Numbered from the stretch's first letter, positions 34,390-43,048 are shown. The stretch: DNA of 55,443 nucleotides from Verrucomicrobiota bacterium (GCA_023383055.1 JAHDYP010000014.1:18148-73590); one strand, 5' to 3'. Notes: a model not told the origin generated them from the letters alone. A program made the numbers and translations.

Positions 34390-35313
34390 ATGAACTCGCG
34401 CGTTGTGGTGGTTGGCAGTTCCAACACGGATTTGGTGGTTCGCACGGCAAGGCTGCCAGCTCCGGGTGAAACGGTCACCGGCCGTGAGTTCGCGGTGCAC
34501 GCCGGAGGGAAAGGCGCCAACCAGGCGGTGGCGGCAGCCCGGGCGGGGGCCAAGGTGACCTTCGTGGCGTCCATCAGCCGGGACGAGTTTGGCGATGCGG
34601 CGGTGGCCCGATTCGAGAAGGCGGGAATCGACACTCGCTGGATCGTGAGAGACAGCGCCAAGCCGAGCGGTGTTGCGCTGATCTTCACGGATCGGCAGGG
34701 AGAGAACATGATTGGAGTTGCCCTGGGTTCGAACGAAGACCTCGAGGCGAGCCATGTTGCGGCGGCGGCGGCGGCGATTCGAGAAGCGGGCTGTGTGGTG
34801 GCTCAGTTGGAGGTGCCCTTGGCGGCCGTGCGCGAGGCCGCGCTGCTGGCGAGCGGTTTTGGCGTGCCCATGCTCTTGAACCCGGCGCCGGCGACCCGGC
34901 TGGATCCGGAGCTGCTTGCCTGCCTCGCGCTGCTGACGCCCAACCGGGGCGAGTTGGCCATGTTGACCGGACGGCCAACGCGGCATCGATCGGATATCCC
35001 GGAGGCGGCGCGTCTGCTGCGCCAGAAAGGGGTCGGCCATGTCATTGCCACCTGCGGCGCGGAAGGGGTGTGCTGGTGCTCCGACTTCGGCGCCCGGTGG
35101 TTTGCCGCACCCCGGGTGGAGGCGGTGGACACGGTCGGCGCGGGCGATTGTTTTTCGGGGGCGCTGGCCGCCGCCTTGGCCCGCGGCGATTCCATGTCCG
35201 AGGCCATTCGGTTTGCGGCGACGGCGGCCGCGATCTGTGTCACGCGAAACGGAGCTCAACCCTCGATGCCGCGGCGCAGGGAGATTCTTGGTCGGTTGGA
35301 GCCGGCTTGTTAA
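34390..35313 (+). CDS. rbsK: Ribokinase-like PfkB-family sugar kinase
   Basis: PfkB-family carbohydrate kinase, 307 residues, most like ribokinase. N-terminal VVVGSSNTDLVVRT and the Gly-Gly-Lys-Gly-Ala-Asn-Gln-Ala substrate motif (GGKGANQAVAAAR) are present. The C-terminal motif DTVGAGDCFSGALAAAL supplies the anion hole and the catalytic Asp (Gly-Ala-Gly-Asp). ATG at 34390 begins exactly at the family start; longer frames from 34282 run through intergenic sequence. It is divergent from the RAYT-apiose block; whether it serves ribose or another sugar from this locus is unknown. Confidence 0.88.
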   Translation: MNSRVVVVGSSNTDLVVRTARLPAPGETVTGREFAVHAGGKGANQAVAAARAGAKVTFVASISRDEFGDAAVARFEKAGIDTRWIVRDSAKPSGVALIFTDRQGENMIGVALGSNEDLEASHVAAAAAAIREAGCVVAQLEVPLAAVREAALLASGFGVPMLLNPAPATRLDPELLACLALLTPNRGELAMLTGRPTRHRSDIPEAARLLRQKGVGHVIATCGAEGVCWCSDFGARWFAAPRVEAVDTVGAGDCFSGALAAALARGDSMSEAIRFAATAAAICVTRNGAQPSMPRRREILGRLEPAC

Positions 35314-35363
35314 GGGTCTTTTAAGGGTTTGAATCGTTTGGCGCGTTCTGCTAAGAGTGCGCC
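35310..35363 (+). repeat. 11-base-phased TTAAGGGT repeats and a hairpin touching the next start codon
   Basis: TTAAGGGT occurs at 35310-35317, over the ribokinase stop, and at 35321-35328, 11 bases apart. Downstream, TGGCGC (35340-35345) can pair with GCGCCA (35359-35364), putting the A of the next gene's ATG in the stem. TTGAAT and TAAGAG with a 17-base spacer could form a weak promoter placing transcription at the ATG. All of this is tentative. Confidence 0.3.
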
Positions 35364-36269
35364 ATGAATCCCACTTCCATTTCTCGTCGGGTAACCCTGG
35401 TCGCGCTCGCCGCGGGGATGATGTCTTTTTGCCAGGCGGCCAGCGTTCAATTCACGATCGATTCCTCCCAAACCCAGGTCACCCTCTCCGGTACGGCCGC
35501 GGGCCTAAAGGTGGAGCCTCAAGGGGAGGGCAGTCTGACGACCTCCTTCGAAGGCACCGTCGTCGCTGAAGTGACCGAAAACACGGTGCGATTCGTGGAG
35601 GGCAGCCGGATCGACGGCGTGATCAATGGCAATTGGAGGCCCATGGCAAATGGTGCGTCGGGGACGGCGCCCGCCGATTTCGGGGCCAAGGCGGGCGGGG
35701 GCCTTTTGGGGGGCGACGGCGCGCTGAGAGATCTCTTCCTGGATCTGGTCAGCGACGCCGCTGTGCCGCTGAATCAGGGGCAGTTCAACGCGGATGGGCT
35801 CCGCTTCCTGTTTCCGGAAAGCGCGCCCAGCGCCTTCGACTACCGGGTTACGGTCTTGTTCAGCGTCGAGAGCGGCCGTGAGTTGCTGGCGGGATTCGCC
35901 ACCAACCGCATCGCGACGGCTGGAACCCTGACCACCGAGGACAACCTCCAGGTGCTCGAGATTCCCATTGCCGCAAGCATCACCTTTGAACTGCTCAACC
36001 CGGGTGACAGTTCCCTGACGATTTCGGGCAAGCTGCGGGCTACCCGGCCGCTCGAGGTCGAGCCGGAACTCATCGTGGGGCCGGTCCAGCTCAACCCCGA
36101 CGGAACCCTCACCTTTACCTGGAGCGGGGGGGCGGATGAAGGCACTGAGATTCAGCGCACGACCAATCTGGAGAACTGGAGCAAGGTGGCCGACATTCCG
36201 CAAGGCGTGACGAGTTGGAGTGTGGAGCCAACCGGGGGCGCGGCGTTTTATCGGGTCTTCCAGCCGTAG
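35364..36269 (+). CDS. Secreted protein of unknown function with C-terminal Verrucomicrobia-type beta domain
   Basis: A 301-residue exported protein. Signal peptide: SRR followed by VTLVALAAGMMSFC, predicted cleavage after CQA near residue 25. The mature part is beta-rich, with no cysteines and no recognised catalytic motif. The last 65 residues (TFTWSGGADEGTEIQRTTNLENW, ending AAFYRVFQP) resemble a C-terminal beta-sandwich often seen in Verrucomicrobiota secreted proteins. It is preceded by the ribokinase and followed by the nuo control region, with no functional link evident. Confidence 0.75.
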   Translation: MNPTSISRRVTLVALAAGMMSFCQAASVQFTIDSSQTQVTLSGTAAGLKVEPQGEGSLTTSFEGTVVAEVTENTVRFVEGSRIDGVINGNWRPMANGASGTAPADFGAKAGGGLLGGDGALRDLFLDLVSDAAVPLNQGQFNADGLRFLFPESAPSAFDYRVTVLFSVESGRELLAGFATNRIATAGTLTTEDNLQVLEIPIAASITFELLNPGDSSLTISGKLRATRPLEVEPELIVGPVQLNPDGTLTFTWSGGADEGTEIQRTTNLENWSKVADIPQGVTSWSVEPTGGAAFYRVFQP

Positions 36270-36449
36270 CTCGGATTCCGCATGGATTTAGGGGCTGGGG
36301 AGCGGCTCCGGCAGGGCGTGAACCATCCGGGTGCAGGGTTTGCCTGGGGAGGTTAGCGGCGTTGAGGGAGGTCAGTCGACGGCTTTATCATAAAGGCCAC
36401 TTACGAGCGCGGAGCGTTTAGAGGTTAATAACTGATGCAAAAAATTAGC

Positions 36450-36478
36450 TTGTTTGCATGGTGGGCTCCGTTGATATT
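36450..36478 (+). promoter_or_regulatory. Candidate sigma-70 promoter of the nuo operon
   Basis: TTGTTT (36450-36455) and GATATT (36473-36478) are separated by exactly 17 bases, ending 23 bases before the nuoA ATG in an A/T-rich island of otherwise GC-rich DNA. It is the best promoter match in the 232-base gap after the secreted-protein gene. The rest of the gap shows nothing identifiable. Confidence 0.4.
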
Positions 36479-36501
36479 TCGCTTCCTGTGGTAGCCGGCA
36501 A

Positions 36502-36921
36502 ATGAATGATGTCCTTCTCAGCGATCTGATCTACGTGTTTGCCTTCTGCATGGGCGGGGTGGTTTTTGCGGTTAGCCCGTTCGTGATCGTGCATCTGATT
36601 TCGGCGCGGAAGACTCGTAATTACGCCAACAAGACCGGGCAATTCATCGAGTGCGGGATGGATCCGATCGGGGACGCGTGGATCCGGTACAGCGCGGTGT
36701 ATTACCTGTATGCGCTGGTGTTTGTGGCGTTTGCGGTGGACGTATTGTTTTTGATTCCGGTGGCGCTGGTTTACGACCGGGTGTACGCGATTCGGGATTT
36801 GGTCGAGGTATGGATTTTTGTGGGGATTTTGTCGTTGGTGATTGTCTACGCGTGGAAGAAAGGAATTTTCGAATGGAACCGCAGGGTCAATGTGCCCAAG
36901 CCGACTGTTCCCAAATCGTGA
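36502..36921 (+). CDS. nuoA: NADH-quinone oxidoreductase subunit A
   Basis: NuoA is a three-helix membrane subunit at the junction of the membrane and peripheral arms of complex I. The 139-residue product has the loop with the conserved Cys and acidic residues ([17 protein letters not shown]), then [16 protein letters not shown] with the conserved helix Asp, and a third helix near the C-terminus. It opens the 13-gene operon, and its last codons overlap nuoB. The start lacks a clear Shine-Dalgarno sequence. Confidence 0.93.
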   Translation: MNDVLLSDLIYVFAFCMGGVVFAVSPFVIVHLISARKTRNYANKTGQFIECGMDPIGDAWIRYSAVYYLYALVFVAFAVDVLFLIPVALVYDRVYAIRDLVEVWIFVGILSLVIVYAWKKGIFEWNRRVNVPKPTVPKS

Positions 36922-37385
36922 GGTTTGCGGTATTGGACGACCTGCTGGCGTTGGGACGCGCCAACTCGTTGTGGCCGTTGACTTTTGGTTTGGCCTGCTG
37001 TGCCATCGAGATGATGGCGGCGGGGGCTTCCCGGTTCGATATCTCCCGGTTTGGAGCCGAAGTATTCCGGCCCTCGCCACGCCAGGCCGATGTGATGATC
37101 GTGGCGGGGACCGTCAACAAAAAGATGGCCCAGGCGGTGAAGACCCTTTACGACCAAATGCCCGAGCCCAAGTGGGTGATTGCGATGGGCAACTGCGCCA
37201 TATCCGGGGGGCCTTTTGTATTTCCGGGTCAGTATGCCGTGGTCGAAGGGGTCGACAAGCTGTTCCCGGTGGACGTTTACGTGCCGGGTTGTCCGCCCCG
37301 GCCGGAGGCGTTGATCGAGGGGATTTTGGCCCTGGAAGAGAAGATAACGGGCAAGCGGCGCTGGCCCAGGGTGAAGGCCGAATGA
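36873..37385 (+). CDS. nuoB: NADH-quinone oxidoreductase subunit B (N2 cluster subunit)
   Basis: NuoB carries the N2 [4Fe-4S] cluster that reduces quinone. Present: [17 protein letters not shown] with the adjacent cysteines, [24 protein letters not shown] and [14 protein letters not shown], giving all four cluster cysteines. Two starts are possible. ATG at 36873 (170 residues) follows AAAGGA at good spacing but overlaps nuoA by 49 bases. GTG at 36918 (155 residues) overlaps the nuoA stop by 4 bases, like other joints in this operon. The longer form is listed because of its ribosome site and the extra N-terminal residues seen in Thermus-type homologues. Confidence 0.93.
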   Translation: MEPQGQCAQADCSQIVRFAVLDDLLALGRANSLWPLTFGLACCAIEMMAAGASRFDISRFGAEVFRPSPRQADVMIVAGTVNKKMAQAVKTLYDQMPEPKWVIAMGNCAISGGPFVFPGQYAVVEGVDKLFPVDVYVPGCPPRPEALIEGILALEEKITGKRRWPRVKAE

Positions 37386-37900
37386 GCGCGGAAGAACTCG
37401 CCGAGCGGTTCTCCCGGTTGTTCCCGCGAGCTTCCGCCCCCCCGGAATCGACCTCGGCGGACGGGGTCTCGGCCGATGGAGTGGTTCCAGCGGAGCCGTC
37501 CAGGCCGGCCCAGGAGACGGAGCATGCCGCGCGGGGGTGTCATCTCGAGGCCACTTTGGCGTCCGGGGAAGTGGTGGCGGCGGCACGCCTGATGGACGAG
37601 CACGGATTTGCCATCGACGCGGTGACGGGGGTGGACTGGCTCGCGGAGGGTCAGATGGAGGTGATTTACGATTACTTTCATCCGGTCAATGGGTTGCGTG
37701 TGGCTGTCCGGGCGCGGATACCGCGTGAGAACCCGGAGATACCGACCGTATCGGAGGTATTTCCCGGGGCGAACTGGCACGAGCGTGAGACGCACGATTT
37801 CTTTGGCATCCGGTTTACGGGACATCCGGATCTGACGCCGTTGCTGCTGCCGGAGGATGCGGTTTATCACCCTCTGCGTAAGGACTTTAGCGGTGAGTGA
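37382..37900 (+). CDS. nuoC: NADH-quinone oxidoreductase subunit C
   Basis: Peripheral-arm subunit (30-kDa family), 172 residues, separate from nuoD. The core is recognisable: [64 protein letters not shown] split over the usual positions, and a final PLRKDF. An Ala/Pro/Ser/Glu-rich linker of about 35 residues (near 17-52) interrupts the N-terminal part and is unusual. ATG at 37382 overlaps the nuoB stop by 4 bases. Confidence 0.93.
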   Translation: MSAEELAERFSRLFPRASAPPESTSADGVSADGVVPAEPSRPAQETEHAARGCHLEATLASGEVVAAARLMDEHGFAIDAVTGVDWLAEGQMEVIYDYFHPVNGLRVAVRARIPRENPEIPTVSEVFPGANWHERETHDFFGIRFTGHPDLTPLLLPEDAVYHPLRKDFSGE

Positions 37901-39020
37901 ATCGAACTTCATCTCAGCCGCCGAGCATGCCGGGGAGACCTTTGTGCTGAACCTGGGACCCCAGCATCCGGCGACGCATGGGGTGCTGCGGGTGAAGCTG
38001 ACGATGGATGGCGAGTATATCACCCGGGCGGAGCCGGTGCCCGGTTACATCCACCGGATGCATGAGAAGATGGGAGAGAACCGGAACTACGCCCAGTTCC
38101 TGCCCAACACGAGCCGGATCGATTATTTGTCCGCCATGCACTACACCCACGCTTTTGTGGGAGTAGTCGAGCGGGCCGCGAAGCTGGAGGTGCCGCCTCG
38201 GGCGGAGTATATCCGGGTGATCACCTCCGAGTTGAACCGGATCTCGAGTCACCTGGTATGGTTTGGTGCGTTCCTGCTGGACCTGGGCGGGTTCACGCCG
38301 TTGCTGTATGCGTTTGACGACCGGGAGAAGATCCTGGATTTGCTCGAGGGCATTACGGGATCGCGGTTGACCTACTGTTACTATCGGTTTGGCGGGGTCT
38401 GCAACGACATCGACGACGAGTTCATCCGGGGGACGCGCGCGTTTCTCGAGGAGATGCGGCCGCGGTTGAAGCTCTATCGCGAGTTGGTGACCGACAACAT
38501 CATTCTGCGAAAGCGGTTGATCGACATCGGCCCGATTTCGGCCGAGCTGTGCCGGAAATACGGGGCCACCGGGCCGGTGATCCGGGGTGCCGGGGTGCCG
38601 TACGATGTCCGGAGATCCGAGCCTTACTCGGTTTACCCCGAGCTGGATTTTGTGGTGCCGACGCATGCCGAAGGCGATTGCATGGCTCGGTACTTGGTTC
38701 GGATGGAGGAGATGGGGCAGAGCCTGCGGATTATCGAGCAGGCTTTGGATCGGTTGCCGGAAGGTCCGGTGCTCGGGAAGGCGCCCAAGACCGTGAAGCT
38801 GCCGCCGGGGGATTACTGTTACGCGGTGGAAGCGGCGCGGGGGCGGTTCATGGTGCGGGTGATCAGCGATGGGAAGGAGATTCCGTATCGGGTGAAGCTG
38901 CGGGCGCCTTCGTTTTCGAATCTCAGTTTGTTCGAAGAGGCCAGCCAGGGGATGATGCTGCCGGATGCCCTGGCGGTCATGGGAAGTCTGGACCTGGTGA
39001 TTCCGGACATTGACCGATAG
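37893..39020 (+). CDS. nuoD: NADH-quinone oxidoreductase subunit D (49-kDa, quinone site)
   Basis: NuoD forms the quinone-reduction site with NuoB. The 375-residue product shows LNLGPQHPATHGVLRVKL with the quinone-site His, HEKMGENRNYAQFLP with the quinone-site Tyr, ITSELNRISSHLVWFG, and a C-terminal end DLVIPDIDR. The terminal Asp-X-Asp-Arg is typical of the family. GTG at 37893 overlaps nuoC by 8 bases and follows AAGGA; the longer frame from 37857 is rejected. No hydrogenase-type cysteine pairs are present, so it is NuoD rather than an NiFe-hydrogenase large subunit. Confidence 0.95.
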   Translation: MSESNFISAAEHAGETFVLNLGPQHPATHGVLRVKLTMDGEYITRAEPVPGYIHRMHEKMGENRNYAQFLPNTSRIDYLSAMHYTHAFVGVVERAAKLEVPPRAEYIRVITSELNRISSHLVWFGAFLLDLGGFTPLLYAFDDREKILDLLEGITGSRLTYCYYRFGGVCNDIDDEFIRGTRAFLEEMRPRLKLYRELVTDNIILRKRLIDIGPISAELCRKYGATGPVIRGAGVPYDVRRSEPYSVYPELDFVVPTHAEGDCMARYLVRMEEMGQSLRIIEQALDRLPEGPVLGKAPKTVKLPPGDYCYAVEAARGRFMVRVISDGKEIPYRVKLRAPSFSNLSLFEEASQGMMLPDALAVMGSLDLVIPDIDR

Positions 39021-39028
39021 CGCCGAGG

Positions 39029-40018
39029 ATGAACCTGCCCGAACCATTTCGTTTGCTGGTTTTCCTGCTGGGGACGATGGCCTTTGTGGGCGCCAATGCG
39101 GCCTACCTGGTGTGGGTTGAGCGGAAGGGGGCCGGCCGATTTCAGCGGCGGACGGGGCCGACCGAGGTGGGGTACGCGGGGTTGTTGCAGCCGATCGCCG
39201 ACGCGATCAAACTGATGTCGAAGCAGTTGATTCTGCCGCCGGGGGTGGATGCCACGTTATTCCGGCTGGCGCCGCTGCTGGTTCTGGCGCCGGCGATGAT
39301 GTGTTTTGCGACCATCCCGTTCAGCGAGACGCTGGTCCCGCGAAACATCAACGTGGGATTGGTGATGGTGTTCAGTTTCGGGTCGATCCATGTGATGGCG
39401 ATCATGCTGGGCGGGTGGGCCTCGCGGAACAAGTACGCCATCATTTCGGCGGCGCGCATCGTCTCCCAGAACGTGGCCTACGAGATCCCGATGCTGCTGG
39501 TGGTGATCACCCTGCTGATGGTGACCGGCACCATGAACCTCCATGAGATCGTCCAGCAACAGGCCGGCGGTTTCTGGAACTGGAATTTCTTCCGGCTCGC
39601 CGCGAATCCCCTGATGCCGGTGACCTTCATCATCTTTTACATCTGCATGCTGGCGGAGACGAATCGCGCGCCTTTTGACATGGCCGAGGCGGAGAGCGAG
39701 CTGGTGGCGGGGGCGTTCACCGAGTATGCCGGGATGGGGTTCGGGGTGTTCTTCATGGCGGAGTACGCCAACGTGGTGATCGGCTGCAGTCTGGCGACGG
39801 TGTTGTTTTTTGGCGGCTGGCAAAGCCCGATCGGGGTGTTGCCGGGCCTGTTCTGGTTTCTGCTCAAGCTTTATCTCCTGGTGTTTTCGGTGATCTGGGT
39901 GCGGTGGACCTTCCCGCGCACCCAGTTTTACGGGTTGCTCAATCTCTCCTGGAAGATCCTGATTCCCCTCTCCCTGTTCATCCTGTTGCTCACCAGCGCG
40001 GTAATGAAGCTCTTTTGA
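39029..40018 (+). CDS. nuoH: NADH-quinone oxidoreductase subunit H
   Basis: NuoH is the eight-helix membrane subunit that links the quinone cavity to the pump. The 329-residue product carries YLVWVERKGAGRFQRRTGP, GLLQPIADAIKLMSKQ, ASRNKYAIISAARIVSQNVAYE and AETNRAPFDMAEAESELVAGAFTEY split over the family loops. Charged residues of the E-channel (EAESELVAG) are intact. It begins 8 bases after nuoD, with GAGG just ahead of the ATG. Confidence 0.96.
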   Translation: MNLPEPFRLLVFLLGTMAFVGANAAYLVWVERKGAGRFQRRTGPTEVGYAGLLQPIADAIKLMSKQLILPPGVDATLFRLAPLLVLAPAMMCFATIPFSETLVPRNINVGLVMVFSFGSIHVMAIMLGGWASRNKYAIISAARIVSQNVAYEIPMLLVVITLLMVTGTMNLHEIVQQQAGGFWNWNFFRLAANPLMPVTFIIFYICMLAETNRAPFDMAEAESELVAGAFTEYAGMGFGVFFMAEYANVVIGCSLATVLFFGGWQSPIGVLPGLFWFLLKLYLLVFSVIWVRWTFPRTQFYGLLNLSWKILIPLSLFILLLTSAVMKLF

Positions 40019-40020
40019 CC

Positions 40021-40461
40021 ATGAAACATTCGCCCCGCCAGATCATCGATGGGTTTTGGAGCCTGCTCACCGGCATGCGCATCACCCTCGGGCAGTTCTT
40101 CAAGCCGACCGTGACGGTGCAATACCCGCACGAGTCGCTCAAGATGCCGACCCGTTTCCGCGGGCACATCGTTTTCGTGCGCGACCCGGAAACGGGCAAG
40201 TCCCTCTGCATCGCGTGCAAAGCCTGCGAGAAGGCCTGCCCGAGCGACTGCATCGTGGTGGACGGGATCAAGCGCGAGGGTGAGAAACGGAAATCAGTGA
40301 CGGATTTCAAGCTCGACTTCACCAAGTGCAGCCTCTGCGGGTCGTGCGTCGAGGTGTGTCCCACGGACGCGCTGGAGTTTTCCCGCGCCTACAACCTGGC
40401 GAGCGTCAGCAAGGAGCAGTTCCACTGCATCGACCTCGTCAAGCGGCTGGAGCAGGAATGA
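40021..40461 (+). CDS. nuoI: NADH-quinone oxidoreductase subunit I (two [4Fe-4S] clusters)
   Basis: NuoI carries the N6a and N6b clusters that pass electrons to N2. The 146-residue product has two ferredoxin motifs: CIACKACEKACP and CSLCGSCVEVCP, each Cys-X2-Cys-X2-Cys-X3-Cys-Pro. ATG at 40021 starts 2 bases after the nuoH stop, so the upstream frame from 39904 is rejected. In a complex without NuoEFG this subunit is the probable entry point for electrons from a soluble donor such as ferredoxin; that is inference. Confidence 0.95.
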   Translation: MKHSPRQIIDGFWSLLTGMRITLGQFFKPTVTVQYPHESLKMPTRFRGHIVFVRDPETGKSLCIACKACEKACPSDCIVVDGIKREGEKRKSVTDFKLDFTKCSLCGSCVEVCPTDALEFSRAYNLASVSKEQFHCIDLVKRLEQE

Positions 40462-40994
40462 ACGCGTTTCCCGGGGCGGAACATTTCGCGGCGGTCATCT
40501 TCGTCGTGGTGATGGCGACGGCGCTGGGCGGGGCCTTGATCGCGGTTTCCACCACCCGGATCATCCGGAGCGTTTGCGGCCTGGCCCTTTGCTGCATGGG
40601 CCTGGCGGGGCTCTATTATTTCCTCAACAGCCCGTTTCTGGCCCTGATGGAGATCCTGATCTATGTGGGAGCGGTTTGTGTGACGATCGTGTTTGCGGTG
40701 ATGCTGGCGGAGCCGGATGAACCGCCGGTGGGCAGGAAATCGTGGGGAGCCCGGCTCTGGGGGGCGGGCGCCCTGCTGGCCAGCCTGCTGGTCTTTGCGG
40801 CGCTCACGCGGCTGGGGGCGGACATGCCCTGGGCGTCGGCGCCGGTCGAGCGGGTGACGGACGGTTCGGTGCCGGTGCTGGGGGTGGCTCTGTTGAGCAC
40901 TTACAGCCTGGCCTTCGAGATGATTTCGCTGGTCTTGCTGGTGGCGATCCTGGGCGCGCTGGTGATCGCCCGGCCAGGCCGGAGCAACCCATGA
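40458..40994 (+). CDS. nuoJ: NADH-quinone oxidoreductase subunit J
   Basis: Five-helix membrane subunit, 178 residues. Helix 3 region LMEILIYVGAVCVTIVFAVML contains the flexible pi-bulge-type sequence with conserved Tyr and Gly. The long loop (about 88-140) is followed by a final helix FEMISLVLLVAILGALVIA. ATG at 40458 overlaps the nuoI stop by 4 bases and nuoJ itself overlaps nuoK by 4, so translation of I, J and K is coupled. Confidence 0.93.
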   Translation: MNAFPGAEHFAAVIFVVVMATALGGALIAVSTTRIIRSVCGLALCCMGLAGLYYFLNSPFLALMEILIYVGAVCVTIVFAVMLAEPDEPPVGRKSWGARLWGAGALLASLLVFAALTRLGADMPWASAPVERVTDGSVPVLGVALLSTYSLAFEMISLVLLVAILGALVIARPGRSNP

Positions 40995-41311
40995 CCACCA
41001 TCCACCATTCCCCCGGGGTTTATCTCACCATCGCGGCGTTTTTGTTTGCCGCGGGAGTCTACGGCCTGTTGCGGCGCCGGACGTTGATCGGGATGTTGAT
41101 CGCGGGCGAGCTGATCTTCTCGGCGGCTTCGCTCAATTTCATGACCTTCAATCGGTTTTTGGCGCCGGACCCGGCGGTGGGGCAGGTTTTTGTGCTGTTC
41201 ATCATGGGGCTGGCCGCGGCGGAGGTGGCCATCGCGCTGAGCATCATCATCGCGGTCTACCGTAATTATCGGTCGATCAATCCGAAGGAGTTGTCCGAGT
41301 TGAACGGGTAA
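40991..41311 (+). CDS. nuoK: NADH-quinone oxidoreductase subunit K
   Basis: Three-helix subunit homologous to MrpC, 106 residues. Both functional membrane glutamates are visible: in LIAGELIFSAASLNFM (helix 2) and in GLAAAEVAIALSII (helix 3). The N-terminus SPGVYLTIAAFLFAAGVYGLL matches the family. ATG at 40991 overlaps nuoJ by 4 bases; an MrpD-like gene, not nuoL, follows after 4 bases. Confidence 0.94.
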   Translation: MTTIHHSPGVYLTIAAFLFAAGVYGLLRRRTLIGMLIAGELIFSAASLNFMTFNRFLAPDPAVGQVFVLFIMGLAAAEVAIALSIIIAVYRNYRSINPKELSELNG

Positions 41312-41315
41312 CGGC

Positions 41316-42791
41316 ATGGAAATCGTCTCGGACAGCCGTCTGTTGTTGGCCACGCTCGCGCCGTTGCTGGGGGCGGGGTTGATCATGGTCACGGGCCGCA
41401 AGCCCAATTTGCGCGAGGGTTGTTCACTGGCCGCCGCCGCCACCCTGTTCGCCCTGGTGGCATCCCTGGTGCCGGAGATCCAGGCCGGCAAGTCGCTGCG
41501 GTTTACCGTGGCCGAGTTGTTGCCCGGGCTGAGCATCGCGCTGCGGGCGGATGCGATGTCCATGATCTTCGCGGTGTCGGCTTCGTTTCTCTGGGTGGTG
41601 ACCGTGTTTTACTCGGCGGGATACATGCGGGGTTTGGAGGAGCATGCCCAGACGCGGTTCAACGCCTGTTTTGCGCTGGCCTTGTTCGGCGCGATCGGGT
41701 GCGCCTTTTCGGACAATCTCTTCACGCTCTATCTCTTTTACGAGATCGTGAGCATCTGCACCTATCCGCTGGTGGCGCATCACCAGGATGAGGAAGGCTA
41801 TGAAGGCGGCAAGAAATACCTGGTCTATCTGACCGCCACGGCCAAGGCCCTGGTTCTCCCCGCCATGGTGCTGATCTACGTGCTGACCGGCACCCTGGAT
41901 TTTGCCGACAACATCCGGAGCGGCATCCTCCCGGCGGATGCGCCGCGCGGGGTGGTGACTGCCCTGTATGCGTGCTGCATCCTGGGCTTTGCCAAGAACG
42001 GCATCATGCCGCTGCACCACTGGCTGCCCGGCGCCATGGTGGCCCCGACCCCGGTCAGCGCCCTGCTGCATGCGGTGGCGGTGGTGAAGGTGGGGGTGTT
42101 TGCGACCACGCGGGTGATGCTCTACGTGTTCGGAGTGGACACGATGGACGCGCTGGGGCTGGGGCTGCCGACGGCGTATTTCGTGTCGTTCACGATCCTG
42201 GCGGCATCGATCGTGGCGCTCAGCAAGGACAATTTGAAGGCGCGGCTGGCCTACTCCACCGTGAGCCAGCTCTCTTATATCATTCTGGGAGTGGCCTTGC
42301 TCAAGCCGGCGGCGATTGCCGGCGGCCTGGTGCACATCGCCAACCACGCGTTTGCCAAGATCACCCTGTTCTTTTGCGCCGGCGCGATCTACGTGGTGAC
42401 CCACAAGAAGAACATCTCCGAAATGGACGGCCTGGGCCGGGCGATGCCCTTCACCTTCGGGGCGTTTGCCCTGGCCTCGCTGAGCATGATCGGCGCGCCG
42501 CCGGTCGGCGGTTTCATCACCAAGTGGTATTTGTTGTTGGGCGCGCTGGACGCGGGGTCGCTGGGGATCCTGCTGGTCCTGGTGGCCAGCACGCTGTTGA
42601 ACGCGGCGTATTTCGTGCCGATCGTTTATCGCGCGTTCTTTGCGAAAGCGGCGGGCAACCCGCATCCTCCGGCCTTCAAGGAAGCCCATCCGGCCATGGT
42701 GATACCGCTGAGCATCACCGCGATCCTCTCGGTGGCGGTGGGGGTTTACCCGGAGTTTTTCATGCGCTTCGCGCAATCCATCCTGCCATGA
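41316..42791 (+). CDS. MrpD/NuoM-like proton antiporter subunit, copy 1
   Basis: A 491-residue antiporter-like membrane subunit (monovalent cation/H+ antiporter subunit D-like family) in the place normally taken by nuoL. About 14 helices. Proton-path residues appear intact: Glu in LYLFYEIVSICTYP, Lys in LGFAKNGIMPLHHWLP, Lys in HAVAVVKVGVF, and Lys in HIANHAFAKITLFFC. It overlaps the next small gene by 4 bases. It lacks the long C-terminal lateral helix of NuoL. No other Mrp genes (A, B, C, E, F, G) are present, so it likely belongs to the complex I assembly. Confidence 0.9.
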   Translation: MEIVSDSRLLLATLAPLLGAGLIMVTGRKPNLREGCSLAAAATLFALVASLVPEIQAGKSLRFTVAELLPGLSIALRADAMSMIFAVSASFLWVVTVFYSAGYMRGLEEHAQTRFNACFALALFGAIGCAFSDNLFTLYLFYEIVSICTYPLVAHHQDEEGYEGGKKYLVYLTATAKALVLPAMVLIYVLTGTLDFADNIRSGILPADAPRGVVTALYACCILGFAKNGIMPLHHWLPGAMVAPTPVSALLHAVAVVKVGVFATTRVMLYVFGVDTMDALGLGLPTAYFVSFTILAASIVALSKDNLKARLAYSTVSQLSYIILGVALLKPAAIAGGLVHIANHAFAKITLFFCAGAIYVVTHKKNISEMDGLGRAMPFTFGAFALASLSMIGAPPVGGFITKWYLLLGALDAGSLGILLVLVASTLLNAAYFVPIVYRAFFAKAAGNPHPPAFKEAHPAMVIPLSITAILSVAVGVYPEFFMRFAQSILP

Positions 42792-43048
42792 ACCTGGTAC
42801 GACTGATCGAATGGCTCCGTTTCCGGCTCCGCGCCGTGGTCAGAGTCTGTCTCGTCGCGCTGGCGCTGCTGATCCTGGTGGACGCCATCCCCGGCCTCGT
42901 GAACAAGGAGCACGCCCACACTCCGCTCGAGCGGTGGCCCGGCTTCTGGTCCGTCTTTGGATTCCTCGGGTGCGCGCTGCTGATCCTGGTTTCGAAGTGG
43001 TTTGGCCATCTCGGGATCATGAAAGACGAGGATTACTACGATGATTGA
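42788..43048 (+). CDS. Small two-helix membrane protein between the MrpD-like subunits
   Basis: An 86-residue protein. The first hydrophobic helix is VVRVCLVALALLILVDAIPGLV and the second is FWSVFGFLGCALLILVSKWFGH, ending in an acidic tail Lys-Asp-Glu-Asp-Tyr-Tyr-Asp-Asp. ATG at 42788 overlaps the upstream gene by 4 bases, and its end overlaps the next ATG by 8 bases, so it is surely translated with both. Similar small proteins accompany the same pair of MrpD-like genes in some deltaproteobacterial-type complex I operons (recalled, not searched). It is probably a structural spacer or accessory of the membrane arm. Confidence 0.8.
   Translation: MNLVRLIEWLRFRLRAVVRVCLVALALLILVDAIPGLVNKEHAHTPLERWPGFWSVFGFLGCALLILVSKWFGHLGIMKDEDYYDD

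Noticed and set aside
36873..36918. A separate small gene between nuoA and nuoB
   Set aside because: The frame is continuous with nuoB and best explained as alternative nuoB starts.
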